From Nocardiopsis sp. TSRI0078 (GTDB lineage: Bacteria; Actinomycetota; Actinomycetes; Streptosporangiales; Streptosporangiaceae): a stretch of 54,446 bases of DNA. The stretch covers positions 1-54,446 of the forward strand of contig NZ_LWLB01000014.1 in assembly GCF_001905145.1 (NCBI RefSeq). The letters are read 5' to 3'. Made by a program: the position numbers and the translations under genes. Positions 16,850 through 25,136 of the stretch are shown piece after piece (the stretch's first letter is position 1; each line of letters starts with the position of its first letter). Under the pieces are notes generated by a model that saw only the letters and a list, made by a program, of their open reading frames with translations, made no database searches and was not told where the DNA came from.

Positions 16850-17130
16850 CCAGCGACGCGGGCCCGGTCGGTATCACCGAAGGCTGTGACGGCGCGCTGT
16901 GGTTCGTGGAGACCACAGCAGGCCGGATCGGGCGCCTCACCACGAACGGACGTATCCGGGAGTTCCCACTCCCCCAGCGGGACTCACGCCCCCACGCGAT
17001 CATCGCCGATCCCAAGGGAGGGTGCTGGTTCACCGAACGGGGCGCGAACGGGATCGGCCACATCACGGCAGAGGGCGGCATCGACCTGTCCGCCCCTTTC
17101 CCACACCCGCCGGCGATGATTTCGCCTAGC
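16850..17130 (+). pseudogene. virginiamycin B lyase-like propeller fragment
   Basis: The frame reads GPVGITEGCDGALWFVETTA, GRIGRLTTNGRIREFPLPQR and PHAIIADPKGGCWFTERGAN, then GIGHITAEGGIDL. These are two blades of the Vgb seven-bladed propeller with the diagnostic DGxLWFxE and GxIGxIT repeats. Vgb enzymes linearise streptogramin B antibiotics. A full protein has about 290 residues; fewer than 90 remain, and the active-site His and Glu region cannot be located. No start or ribosome site is seen. The fragment is dead and its upstream edge is the dispersed repeat. Confidence 0.55.
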
Positions 17131-17246
17131 CTTCCTGGTCTGTCTACGAGAAGCCGTCAGCGAGGAGCCGTCATGAAGTCCGTGCCGCCCCGCCCTGACT
17201 GCTTCGGCCCCATACGCGTCTGTAGAACAAGGAAAGCAGGAAGACC

Positions 17247-17888
17247 ATGACCAAGGTGGTCGTCGACATCTCCATGTCCCTCGACGGATACGTCACCGGA
17301 CCGGATGCCGATTCCTCACAGGGTCTGGGCCGGAACGGGCAACCCATCCAGGGCTGGGTCACATCTGCCGAGCACTCCCCCAAGGACGCCGCCATCCTCG
17401 AGGAAGGCTTCCATTCCACCGGCGCGGTGATCATGGGACGCAGGACCTTCGACTTCATCGACGGCTCCCAAGGATGGGAGGGCGACCGCGGATACGGCTA
17501 CGAACAGGACCAGACGCAGGCCCCGCACAATTTCGTCATCACCCACCGGGCCCCGCAGCGGACCCGCCACGTGGCCGGCTTCACCTTCGTGACCGGCGGT
17601 ATCTCTTCCGCCATCTCCCAGGCGGCGAAAACCGCTGGGGACAAGGAGGTCGTCATCATGGGGGGAGCCGATGTGGCGGGGCAGGCACTCGCTCTGGGAG
17701 CGGTCGACGAACTCCGCGTCCACCTGTCACCCGTTCTCATGGGATCGGGAACACGACTGTTCGACCACATCACGGAGCAGACCCTGCTCACACAGCAGAA
17801 CGCTGTCGTCACGCCCTACGCAACGCATCTGACATACCGTGTGGACCGCGCTCCGGGCACACGAACCCATGACCGGGTAGAAGGCTGA
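17247..17888 (+). CDS. RibD C-terminal / dihydrofolate-reductase-fold protein
   Basis: Encodes 213 residues, preceded by AGGAAG 6 bases before the ATG. It is a single RibD_C domain: MTKVVVDISMSLDGYVTGPD at the start, GAVIMGRRTFDFID in the first nucleotide-binding turn, KEVVIMGGADVAGQALALGA as the glycine-rich NADPH loop, and RVHLSPVLMGSGTRLFDHI near the end. Family members use NADPH; many act on unknown pterin- or flavin-like substrates. It lacks the deaminase domain of RibD, so a role in riboflavin synthesis is not implied. It is monocistronic and convergent with the phosphoesterase, with a shared terminator between them. Confidence 0.85.
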   Translation: MTKVVVDISMSLDGYVTGPDADSSQGLGRNGQPIQGWVTSAEHSPKDAAILEEGFHSTGAVIMGRRTFDFIDGSQGWEGDRGYGYEQDQTQAPHNFVITHRAPQRTRHVAGFTFVTGGISSAISQAAKTAGDKEVVIMGGADVAGQALALGAVDELRVHLSPVLMGSGTRLFDHITEQTLLTQQNAVVTPYATHLTYRVDRAPGTRTHDRVEG

Positions 17889-18010
17889 GACCTGCAGGGC
17901 AGAGCGCCGCGTTTCCAGCGGGCCTTCGACCCGATCGGCCACCGGCCCCGGGCACGGAAGAACCCCGCACCAGAGACGCTGGACCCGATGCGCGGCTGGA
18001 CAGCCAAGAA

Positions 18011-18042
18011 GGAGGGCCGTCACCCGCGGGTGGCGGCCCTCC
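18011..18042. terminator. bidirectional hairpin terminator
   Basis: GGAGGGCCG at 18011-18019 pairs with CGGCCCTCC at 18034-18042. CACCC and GGGTG pair inside. It lies between the convergent genes ending at 17888 and 18059. Confidence 0.8.
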
Positions 18043-18058
18043 GAACGGCAGGGTCCGG

Positions 18059-19966
18059 TTACCGTCGCCCCACGACCTCGAACTCGAGGACGTCGGTGAA
18101 CTCGCGGCCGTAGGAGTCGGTCGCGGTCACCTCGGCGGTGTGCTGACCGTTGCGGAGATTCCTGGGCAGGTCGAACCGCCACAGGTGCATCGTCCGGTCG
18201 GCGATGCTGCCGCCGTGGACCAGCTGCTGGGAGACCGCGTACGGGTCGGAGTACTCGGCGCCGACGTTGACGGCCTCGCCCTCCATCCGCTGGGTACGCG
18301 CAGCCTCCTCGGCCGGCCCGCCGTCGATGCTGACCTCGACCGTCGAGCCGGTGGAGCCGAAGAAGAAGTTGGTCGTCAGCCAGCTGCCGTGGGCCAGGTC
18401 GGCGCGGTCGACCACCAGGGGCTCGTCCAGCTCAGGGGCCTCACCGACGGGGTCGTCGTTCCACTCCTGGCGCTCTTCGAACCACTCGCGGTAGGTCGGG
18501 GTGTTGATGCCCAGCTGCGTCTGCACGTCGTCGGACTCACCGGTGACGGTGTAGCGCGCCTGGAACTCGTTGCCCTCGATGTCCAGCGTCACCACGCCAG
18601 GACGGCCGCCGTCGCGGCCGATCGCCGCCGGGTAGCCCTCCTCGCCGACCGCGCCGGAGTACCAGTCGCCCGAGATCGCGCCCGCGGTGATGTGCGGGAA
18701 CGGCAGGCCCTCGACACCGAAGATGTCGCGCCAGCCTTCGACGTCGTCGCCGGCCTCGAGGTTCTCGATGCTGTGGCTGTGGCCGGACAGCGCCACGGCC
18801 CTGCGGCCCTGCAGCAGCTCGTGCACGCGGTTGACCTGGTCGACCTGGTGCACCGGGGAACCCTCGTCGGCGTAGTTGAGCAGGCTGATGTGGCTGGCGA
18901 CGACGATGAGCTTGTCGCGGTCGACGTTGTCCAGGTCGTGCTGGAGCCATGTGAGCTGGTCGTCGTCGATCCGGCCGTTGTACGCCGGGGCGCCCTCCGG
19001 GTCGGCGCAGCGCTCCTCGATGCCTTCGGGGCTGTCGTCGGCCGCGGTGCACGGGTAGTCGACGGTGTTCAGCGCGATGACGTGCACGTCACCGACGTCG
19101 AAGGAGTAGTACTCCGGCGCCAGCTGCGCGCGGAAGGTGTCGAAGGAGTGCTCGGCGCTCGGGGTGTCGAAGTCGAGGTCGTGGTTGCCCGGCAGGAAGC
19201 GGACCGGGCCGTTGGTCTCGCTGACCAGGTCCTTGACGTCGGGGTAGAGCGACAGGTCGTCACCGACGACGTCGCCGACGAACAGTGTGCCGCAGCCGGC
19301 GTAGTCGTCGCGGTCGGACAGGTCCTTGATGGCACCGGCGCGCGCGTACTCGATCTCCTGCTTGTCGTAGGTCTGCAGGTCTCCGGCGATGACGCAGCTC
19401 TGCGCGGCGGAGGCGGTCTCAGCGCTCTCAATGATCGGGAAGTTGACCGCGGACGGCAGTGGGCCGGTCGGCGCGATGCCGCCGTAGCGCAGGTCCGGGG
19501 ACCCCTCGGGCAGGTGGTTGTAGTGGAACTGCGGGATGTTGTGCTCGTCCAGCGGCACCTGGTAGCCCGAGGGCTGCGTGATCGACACCGTCATGTTGTC
19601 GAACGCGGGCAGCCGATAACGGCCCTCACCGTCGGTCCGCACCACTTCGCGACCGTTGGTGACCATGACGCCGGGCAGGCCGGCCTCGCCGCCGTCGCTG
19701 GCGCTGTTCTGGTTGGCGTCGACGAACACCCGGCCGGTCAGCACCGAGTCGTCGGCGGCGCCCATCGGTGTGCGGACGACTTCGACCTCACCGCGGTAGG
19801 CGGTGTCGTCGCGGCTTTCCGACGGCGCTGCCGCGGCCGAGGTGGGCACCATGGTCAGGGAGCCGGCGATGGCGGCGGCCGTCGAGACCGTCAGCGCGGT
19901 ACGAAGATAGCGGTGTGCCCTCAGGGCACGCCGCGTTCGCGCATGTCGTGGATATGCCGTTGGCAT
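18059..19966 (-). CDS. secreted calcineurin-like metallophosphoesterase
   Basis: Encodes 635 residues from the ATG at 19966, chosen because GGAGG lies 8 bases upstream. A long signal peptide (RTALTVSTAAAIAGSLTMV to an Ala cluster) exports it. Residues of about 65-150 form an SdrD/Cna-like beta domain (LTGRVFVDANQN, then GEGRYRLPAFDN), the usual N-terminal module of this family. The catalytic domain shows the metal ligands: GDLQTYD, VGDVVGDD, PGNHDLDF, ASHISLL and SGHSHS. A C-terminal beta domain follows (HLWRFDLPRNLRNGQHTAEV). It hydrolyses phosphate esters outside the cell; the substrate is unknown. It is monocistronic. Confidence 0.88.
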   Translation of the reverse strand: MPTAYPRHARTRRALRAHRYLRTALTVSTAAAIAGSLTMVPTSAAAAPSESRDDTAYRGEVEVVRTPMGAADDSVLTGRVFVDANQNSASDGGEAGLPGVMVTNGREVVRTDGEGRYRLPAFDNMTVSITQPSGYQVPLDEHNIPQFHYNHLPEGSPDLRYGGIAPTGPLPSAVNFPIIESAETASAAQSCVIAGDLQTYDKQEIEYARAGAIKDLSDRDDYAGCGTLFVGDVVGDDLSLYPDVKDLVSETNGPVRFLPGNHDLDFDTPSAEHSFDTFRAQLAPEYYSFDVGDVHVIALNTVDYPCTAADDSPEGIEERCADPEGAPAYNGRIDDDQLTWLQHDLDNVDRDKLIVVASHISLLNYADEGSPVHQVDQVNRVHELLQGRRAVALSGHSHSIENLEAGDDVEGWRDIFGVEGLPFPHITAGAISGDWYSGAVGEEGYPAAIGRDGGRPGVVTLDIEGNEFQARYTVTGESDDVQTQLGINTPTYREWFEERQEWNDDPVGEAPELDEPLVVDRADLAHGSWLTTNFFFGSTGSTVEVSIDGGPAEEAARTQRMEGEAVNVGAEYSDPYAVSQQLVHGGSIADRTMHLWRFDLPRNLRNGQHTAEVTATDSYGREFTDVLEFEVVGRR

Positions 19967-20108
19967 GCGGTTGCCTCCGATATGCGGGGGAGGGGAACAG
20001 AACCGGCCGGGGGGACCGGCGGAAGGCAACCTTTCTCGACACGGCTGAACAAGGACCCAGGTGCCGACCAACAGCCGACCACCGACCGGTGACGAATTGC
20101 GCGGCACA

Positions 20109-20122
20109 CTGAGTTTTCTCAG
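20109..20122. promoter_or_regulatory. 14-bp palindrome upstream of the phosphoesterase
   Basis: CTGAGTTTTCTCAG has 5-base perfect arms and lies 143 bases upstream of the phosphoesterase start. It could be an operator. No regulator is identified. Confidence 0.3.
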
Positions 20123-20641
20123 CGAGTTCTTTCTCCATGGGTTGTTAATGACCGGGGCCGCCTGATGATCGCTCCGATCCGGCCTGGGCCCGGAGGCTGC
20201 TTTCGGGATGATCGCGAAGTTCGCCCGTCTTCCCTAGTCACGCACCGCCGGGAAAACCCCGCCGCCGAGTCCAGACATCCGCTTCGGACCGTGTACGCAC
20301 GTCATTTCAGGAAGCGGAGCGCGACTCCGCCCAGTCCGGAGAACCTGACGAGGCGCCGTCGGATGCCATCAGTCACCGATGTGCGCCCCGGTTGTGCTCC
20401 GCGGTGCCGTACTGACACGGGACCATGCGGCATCACACGGCCTCAGACGGCACCACCGATCGGACGAGGTCCCTTCCCTCCGAGGGTCGCAGGAGGGTGA
20501 CCCACGACTGGATCGCCGCGTCCGCCGAACAACCCGCGAAGCCCTGCCCCAGGGACCGTCGGGGCGTGTCGACCGCACACACGTCCCGGCAACAGCACCG
20601 CAGCCCAGACCCGAGCCCGGTACGGTGATGTGCCGTCCATG
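20123..20641. other. no gene seen
   Basis: Only low-quality Arg/Pro-rich frames occur here on both strands. It contains the upstream region of the phosphoesterase. No RNA gene or repeat is recognised. Confidence 0.4.
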
Positions 20642-20929
20642 TCACGGGCCCGCCGGGTCGGGGACCGCGCCCTCGACCAGCCAGGGCAGTCGCGTCGCAC
20701 CCCCGGTCACTCGAAGGAGATAGTCCACCAGCGAGCACTCCTCACGCCACAGGAACCCGCTGTAAGCGATCACCACCGGCCAACCATCCGGTTCGCCCAC
20801 AGCATGCCAGTACCCCGTCGCCCCGGATTCGGGGTACACGTCCGGGGCTCGTCCACCACCTTTTCCGCGCAGAGACTCCAGGGAACCCACAGGACGAACA
20901 CAAAATCCGAGAACAATAAAATCCCCCAC
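20642..20929 (-). pseudogene. SMI1/KNR4 (SUKH)-like fragment
   Basis: Up to 95 codons. The central part (GYWHAVGEPDGWPVVIAYSG, then LVDYLLRVTGG) has the shape of the C-terminal half of SMI1/KNR4 proteins, where a YW...G.PDEWPV(V/I) strand pair precedes a helix ending in LL. SUKH proteins commonly act as immunity proteins for polymorphic toxins. The upstream half of the domain is missing or unreadable, so the copy is probably truncated. The similarity is modest. No toxin gene is adjacent. Confidence 0.35.
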
Positions 20930-21416
20930 ATTGCCTTCATCTTAGACAGAAGGGAATGTGAGGCCACAACCCCGGAACGCGGGTTCGAAAAGACTCCCCG
21001 TGGCCTGGGCGCGCTCACCCGCACCCGAAGGCGACCGACCCGGACATGGCTTTTCCTCACGTTTCGGACACGCCTCCAGTAATATTCACCCTGGCTTGAA
21101 CCCTGTTCTGGCGCGGCTACCTCGCCACATGGAGCAGACCCACTGCCTGCGAAGGCACGGACCGGACCAGGGCACCCCCGCGCCCTTGCCGACTTTTTCT
21201 CCGAACTGCCCGTTTCTGTCGGGGCCCACATCTTCGCCGAACACCGACAAAGCGAGCCAGACCACATCATCGCGCTGACAAAAGCGGTGATTGCAGAAGA
21301 TGATCAACCCACAAGGACCCAGAACGGCCCCGGATGCCCGGACAAAGCTCTCCCCGGAACCGCCGCGCGTTTTCCGCCACGGTCCTTTCCGTGTCAGCTG
21401 GAGACGGGGGAACGCT
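20930..21416. other. eroded stretch with one short coding-like segment
   Basis: From about 21182 to 21306 the plus strand reads ALADFFSELPVSVGAHIFAE and then HRQSEPDHIIALTKAVIAED. It looks like the helical C-terminus of a soluble protein but has no start and no recognised family. The rest shows no gene and is locally AT-richer than the surroundings. Confidence 0.3.
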
Positions 21417-21698
21417 GTGTCGTACACCGGTGACGGTGCGAGGAGCGGCCATGCGGGCGAGCCGGTGCTGGTCGCGGCCGGGATCGCCGGCCTGGCGTTC
21501 AGTGGTATCGGAACGGCTCTGCAGAGAGCGGGGGAGCTGCTGAGCCGGTCGGGCCTGGCCGAACTGGCCCAGGACGGCAGGGGGGAACTGAGGCAGCGGG
21601 GCCGGCTGGCGCTGCGACGGTACGCTCCCGCGTCCGAGTCCCACATGGAACTGCCTACTCGGCGGGCCGCTTCCCGGCCCGGTCAGAGCGATGTCTGA
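21417..21698 (+). CDS. small protein upstream of and coupled to polyprenyl synthetase
   Basis: Encodes 93 residues from a GTG with GGAGACGGGGG just upstream. A hydrophobic stretch (EPVLVAAGIAGLAFSGIGTA) could be a membrane or amphipathic helix. It is followed by an Arg/Leu-rich helix (RGELRQRGRLALRRYA). No family is recognised. Its TGA overlaps the ATG of the polyprenyl synthetase gene (ATGTCTGA), so the two are translationally coupled. It may help seat the prenyltransferase at the membrane; that is an inference from context. Confidence 0.5.
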   Translation: MSYTGDGARSGHAGEPVLVAAGIAGLAFSGIGTALQRAGELLSRSGLAELAQDGRGELRQRGRLALRRYAPASESHMELPTRRAASRPGQSDV

Positions 21699-22629
21699 GA
21701 TCGAGGAGCAGATCCTGCCCCATACCCGGGTGGACTCTGCGTCGCAGGAGTTCGCACGGCAGGAGACGGACCGGCTCCTCGCCATCGACGCCGACCTGCT
21801 GCCGGTGGCCGAGCAGCTGGCCGTGGCGGTGGCCGACGGCAAGCGCCTGCGCGCCGCGTTCTGCTACTGGGGATGGCGCGCGGCCGGGCAGCCGGACAGC
21901 GATGCGCTGGTCAGGGCCGCCGCCGCGATGGATCTGGTGCACGCCGCGGCCGTCGTCCACGACGACCCCATCGGCGAGAGCCCGATGCGACACGGCGTGC
22001 CGAGCGCTCATGTCGCCCTGCGCGCCGCGTTCACCGGCAGGGCGCGGCCGCAGGCCGGGGGCCGCTCCCTGGCCCTGCTGACCGGGGACCCGCTGATGTC
22101 GTGGGCCGCGCAGCTGTTCCTCCTCTGCGGCCTGCCCGCGGCCTACCTGTCCCGCGCACGCGAGCTGTGGGCGGTCATGGCCAGGGAGCTGATCGCCGGA
22201 GAGTGCCTGGAGGTCCTGCGCACCGGTTCCCGGCCCGACACGGGCCGATCACTCCAGGTCATCCGGCACAAGACCGCCAAGTACACGGTCGAGCACCCCC
22301 TGCGCGCCGGTGGCGCGATGGCCGGTGCTCCGGGCACGCTGATGGAGGCCTTCACCGCCTACGGACTTGCCCTGGGGGAGGCCCTCCAGCTGCGGGACGA
22401 CCTGCTGGGGCTCTTCGGCGATCCGAAACGCACGGGCAAGGCGAACCTGGACGACGTCCGAGGCAACCGGCCGACCGCCCTGCTCGCCGAGATCTGGTCG
22501 ACCGCCACCGCGGCCGAACGCCGGGAGCTACGCGGCCTGCTCGGCCGACGCGGCCTGGGCGCCGACGGCCTGTCGAGAGTGCGGGCGATCACGCGACGCA
22601 CCGGGGCCCCGACCGTGTCGAGGAGATGA
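21691..22629 (+). CDS. polyprenyl synthetase, C-terminus lost by frameshift
   Basis: Encodes 312 residues of an all-helical trans-isoprenyl diphosphate synthase, which condenses IPP with allylic diphosphates. GKRLRAAFCYWGW near the start and the second aspartate-rich motif (LQLRDDLLGLFGDPKRTGKA) are normal. The first motif, usually DDxxD, reads HDDPIGES, so its last Asp is Gly. Near 22608 the frame changes. The expected C-terminus (RVEEMIAQRVQAATAVLA) continues in another frame, while this frame stops early after TGAPTVSRR. Relatives have about 350 residues. Activity is therefore doubtful. It is coupled to the small gene upstream. Confidence 0.7.
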   Translation: MSEIEEQILPHTRVDSASQEFARQETDRLLAIDADLLPVAEQLAVAVADGKRLRAAFCYWGWRAAGQPDSDALVRAAAAMDLVHAAAVVHDDPIGESPMRHGVPSAHVALRAAFTGRARPQAGGRSLALLTGDPLMSWAAQLFLLCGLPAAYLSRARELWAVMARELIAGECLEVLRTGSRPDTGRSLQVIRHKTAKYTVEHPLRAGGAMAGAPGTLMEAFTAYGLALGEALQLRDDLLGLFGDPKRTGKANLDDVRGNRPTALLAEIWSTATAAERRELRGLLGRRGLGADGLSRVRAITRRTGAPTVSRR

Positions 22630-22670
22630 TCGCCCAGCGCGTCCAGGCCGCGACCGCCGTCCTCGCCCAC

Positions 22671-22973
22671 ATGGAAGCGCTGCGGCTCATGGGAGGCGAA
22701 CTCGCCGACGCGACGGTGGACGCACTGTTCGCACGCGGGGAGGCCGGCAAGTTCAACACCCTCATGCGCTACTTCTCCACAGCCGGCCAGGACCTGCCCG
22801 ACGGACTGCCGGACGTCGCCCGCGAATACCTGCACGCCACCGCCACACCGCCGGCCTGGGTCGACTGGGGCGAGATGGAGAGGGCCCGGCTGTTCTCCAT
22901 CGACGCCAAGGTGCACATCTCCGCCCACCGCGCCGACCGCTGGACTCCACCGCCCCTGACGCTCCGCACCTGA
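22671..22973 (+). pseudogene. MpaB-like (DUF2236) oxygenase fragment
   Basis: Reads MEALRLMGGELADATVDALF, GKFNTLMRYFSTAGQDLPDG, LPDVAREYLHATATPPAWVD and WGEMERARLFSIDAKVHIS. These are the first 90 or so residues of the DUF2236/MpaB family, haem-dependent oxygenase-like proteins often encoded beside polyprenyl synthetases. After KVHIS the match ends and the frame stops 15 residues later. The haem-ligand region is absent. The shifted C-terminus of the prenyl synthetase runs directly into it, so a deletion has joined the two genes. Confidence 0.65.
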
Positions 22974-23608
22974 GCAACGGCCCCTTGCGAGCAGCGGCAC
23001 GCCCGGCACCGGTCCCGGTCACGTACCCGAGCAGATTCGCGCCTTGCCCGCACCGGGCCTCGCCCTGCCGCCGTGGGGGCCTTCCGCGCGTGTCCGCATC
23101 CGTATCGCGGACGCCGCAAGCCTGGCCGAGGCCGACCGCGCCTTGCCCACTGAGCGCACCGACCATCTGGAGCAGCAGGGCAGGGCCTGGGGGTCCGCAC
23201 TCCTCCGAGGCGCTCCTCAGCCGTGTTCCGCAGGTTCTCAGCCCCAAGGCCGGCGGTGGGCCCGAAGAGGATGACCGGCCGCACACCCAGGGGCGGCAGG
23301 AGCCGGCCCGGGGACCTGGGGCACGGCCTGGCCGGAGTCGAGCACGGCCATGGGGAACCACCGGCACCCGGGCCCGCAGTGCCGGGCACGCCACCCCGTG
23401 CTGCCCCGGCAGAGCCGGCCGACGGGCGAGCGGATCCCCGCGGAGCAGATCCCAGCAGTTCTCCCCGCCCCGGGACCTCCAGGTCGGTGTACAGCGCCGA
23501 AATTAGGCGTTCTGCACATCTTGTGGCGATACGTCACTACACATAGCATCATGGCGACCTCACCGGGTCACCAAAAGAATCAGCACCCCACCCCCAGGGA
23601 GACCCCCC
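22974..23608. other. no gene seen
   Basis: High-GC frames are present on both strands but none resembles a family. This is probably the eroded remainder of the prenyl locus plus the snapalysin promoter. The stretch just before 23609 is AT-richer (around 23510-23560). Confidence 0.35.
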
Positions 23609-24184
23609 ATGCTGAGACGCATCCTCACACCCCTCCTGATCGCCCTGAGTGCGCTGGCGCTGACGCTGGTGGGCGCCGCACCGGCCACCGCGGCACCCGC
23701 TGAGCAGTCCCAGCCGCTGCGCCAGACCGTCCTGTACTACGACGCCAGCCGCGCCGCGGAGTACACCTCCGCCGTCTCCACGGCCGTGCGCGTGTGGAAC
23801 TCCAGCGTCGGCAACGTCCGCCTGGAGCCCGCCTCCTTCGGACGGCGCGCCGAGATCCGCATCATCGCCGACAACGGCTGGCCCCGCGCCCACCTGGGCC
23901 CGGTGCGCCCGGGCGGGCAGGTCACCGTCTGGATGGGCCGCGAGGGCACCGCCGCAGGCTACGACGCGGTGCGCATCGCCGCGCACGAGCTCGGTCACAG
24001 CCTGGGCCTGCCCGACGCCAAGCCCGGTCCGTGCTCGTCGCTGATGTCGGGATCCACCGGCGGCGTGAACTGCACCAGCCCCTACCCCAACGCCTCCGAG
24101 CGCTCGCGGGTCGAGGCCAACTACGGCAGCGGCCTGACCGGCCAGCGCGCCACCGACGGGCAGCTCCTGGTCGACCGCTTCTGA
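23609..24184 (+). CDS. snpA: snapalysin (M7 small neutral metalloprotease)
   Basis: Encodes 191 residues with AGGGAG upstream of the ATG. A signal peptide ends near GAAPATAAPA. The mature enzyme carries the M7 zinc motif HELGHSLGLPD at about residues 128-138, with His, His and Asp as zinc ligands and Glu as the base. The downstream Met-turn is SSLMSG. Snapalysins are small, secreted, milk-hydrolysing proteases found in actinomycetes. The Cys pair (CSS...NCTS) matches the conserved disulphide. The length is normal. It is monocistronic with a strong terminator behind it. In Streptomyces an adjacent LysR gene controls snpA; none is present here. Confidence 0.92.
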   Translation: MLRRILTPLLIALSALALTLVGAAPATAAPAEQSQPLRQTVLYYDASRAAEYTSAVSTAVRVWNSSVGNVRLEPASFGRRAEIRIIADNGWPRAHLGPVRPGGQVTVWMGREGTAAGYDAVRIAAHELGHSLGLPDAKPGPCSSLMSGSTGGVNCTSPYPNASERSRVEANYGSGLTGQRATDGQLLVDRF

Positions 24185-24211
24185 ACAGGCGCACCGGCTC
24201 CGGGCCCAACG

Positions 24212-24253
24212 GCCTCCGGCGCCGACCCGCACCGGCGGGCCGGCGCCGGAGGC
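24212..24253 (+). terminator. strong hairpin terminator after snpA
   Basis: GCCTCCGGCGCCG at 24212-24224 pairs perfectly with CGGCGCCGGAGGC at 24241-24253, 28 bases after the snpA stop. Confidence 0.75.
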
Positions 24254-24389
24254 GTCGCGCCCGCGTGAGAGCCGGCCGTCGCGGGCGGCCGACGGCCCTC
24301 ACCCGCCCGGGCCACCGCGGACACGGTCCACCCGGCCCGGGGCCCAGGGCCGGTGGACCCCCTGCTCGGGCCCGCCCGGTCCGGGGGTC

Positions 24390-25136
24390 CTACCGCCCCT
24401 CCTCCTCCGGCCCGGTGCTCCTCGGCCGCCACTTGCGGAGCCGTCCGCACATACCGAAGTGCCGTGGACCGGGAAGCGGCTCGGTACGCACCACGGCGGC
24501 GTCGTGCATGATGCCCGGATCGCCCTGGGCCAGCGACGCGAGCTGCCGCCGCGTCAGCTCCAGCTCCTCTTCCACGCTCTCGCGCCAGATCTCCCGCCAC
24601 GCCCCGACGCGGGGACGGACCACCTCCGCGGCGAGCCGGTGGAACTCCCGCAGTGCCTCCCCGCCGCCCTCCCCCACCGACTCGACGAGTTCCAGGTAGC
24701 CCTCCATGGCGAGGTCGCGGCGGGCCCTGGCACGGTGGGCGCGCTCCTCCTCGGAGGCGTCCTGGGGCAGGTGGGCGGCGGCGTCGTAGGCGGCGCGGTC
24801 GGCCAGCACGGCACGCGGGAAGGTGAAGACCGCGTCGCCCGCCTCCGGGAGCCCCGAGTTCTGCATGACCACGGTGATCTCCAGCCCTCCGTGGTTGACC
24901 AGGCGGTGCACCGTGCCCGGACCGAACCACAGGACGGTACCGGCCGTCAGCGCGTCGGCCGCGACGCCCTCCGGGGTGACGGTGTGCACCTCTCCGCCGC
25001 CGGAGACCACGACGTAGGCCTCGGACGACGCGGTGTGCACGTGCGGCGTGCCGCCGTGCAGACCGTCCGGGGCCTCCCAGTCGTAGACCTGGAGGCCGCT
25101 GACGGCGGTGCCTCCGGGAAAACGGGGTGTCCTCAT
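24390..25136 (-). CDS. cupin-domain protein of a carbohydrate operon
   Basis: Encodes 248 residues. Residues of about 25-95 are a cupin barrel: the first motif TPHVHTASSEAYVVVSGGGE carries His-x-His and Glu metal ligands, and the second, GPGTVHRLVNHGGLEI, carries the last His. A long charged helical extension (100-245) follows and is unusual for a plain cupin. The enzyme may be a sugar isomerase, epimerase or binding protein; the substrate is not known. Its ATG overlaps the stop of the PmoA-like gene (ATGA), so it is the third gene of the operon starting at 27167. Confidence 0.75.
   Translation of the reverse strand: MRTPRFPGGTAVSGLQVYDWEAPDGLHGGTPHVHTASSEAYVVVSGGGEVHTVTPEGVAADALTAGTVLWFGPGTVHRLVNHGGLEITVVMQNSGLPEAGDAVFTFPRAVLADRAAYDAAAHLPQDASEEERAHRARARRDLAMEGYLELVESVGEGGGEALREFHRLAAEVVRPRVGAWREIWRESVEEELELTRRQLASLAQGDPGIMHDAAVVRTEPLPGPRHFGMCGRLRKWRPRSTGPEEEGR

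Noticed and set aside
18140..20092. 650-codon plus-strand frame opposite the phosphoesterase
   Set aside because: Composition is dominated by Val, Ala, Arg and Gly as expected from antisense of high-GC coding DNA. The minus strand has all phosphoesterase motifs.
21267..22011. Minus-strand frames opposite the prenyl synthetase locus
   Set aside because: They are antisense shadows with no start signals; the plus strand has the coupled gene pair and Asp-rich motifs.
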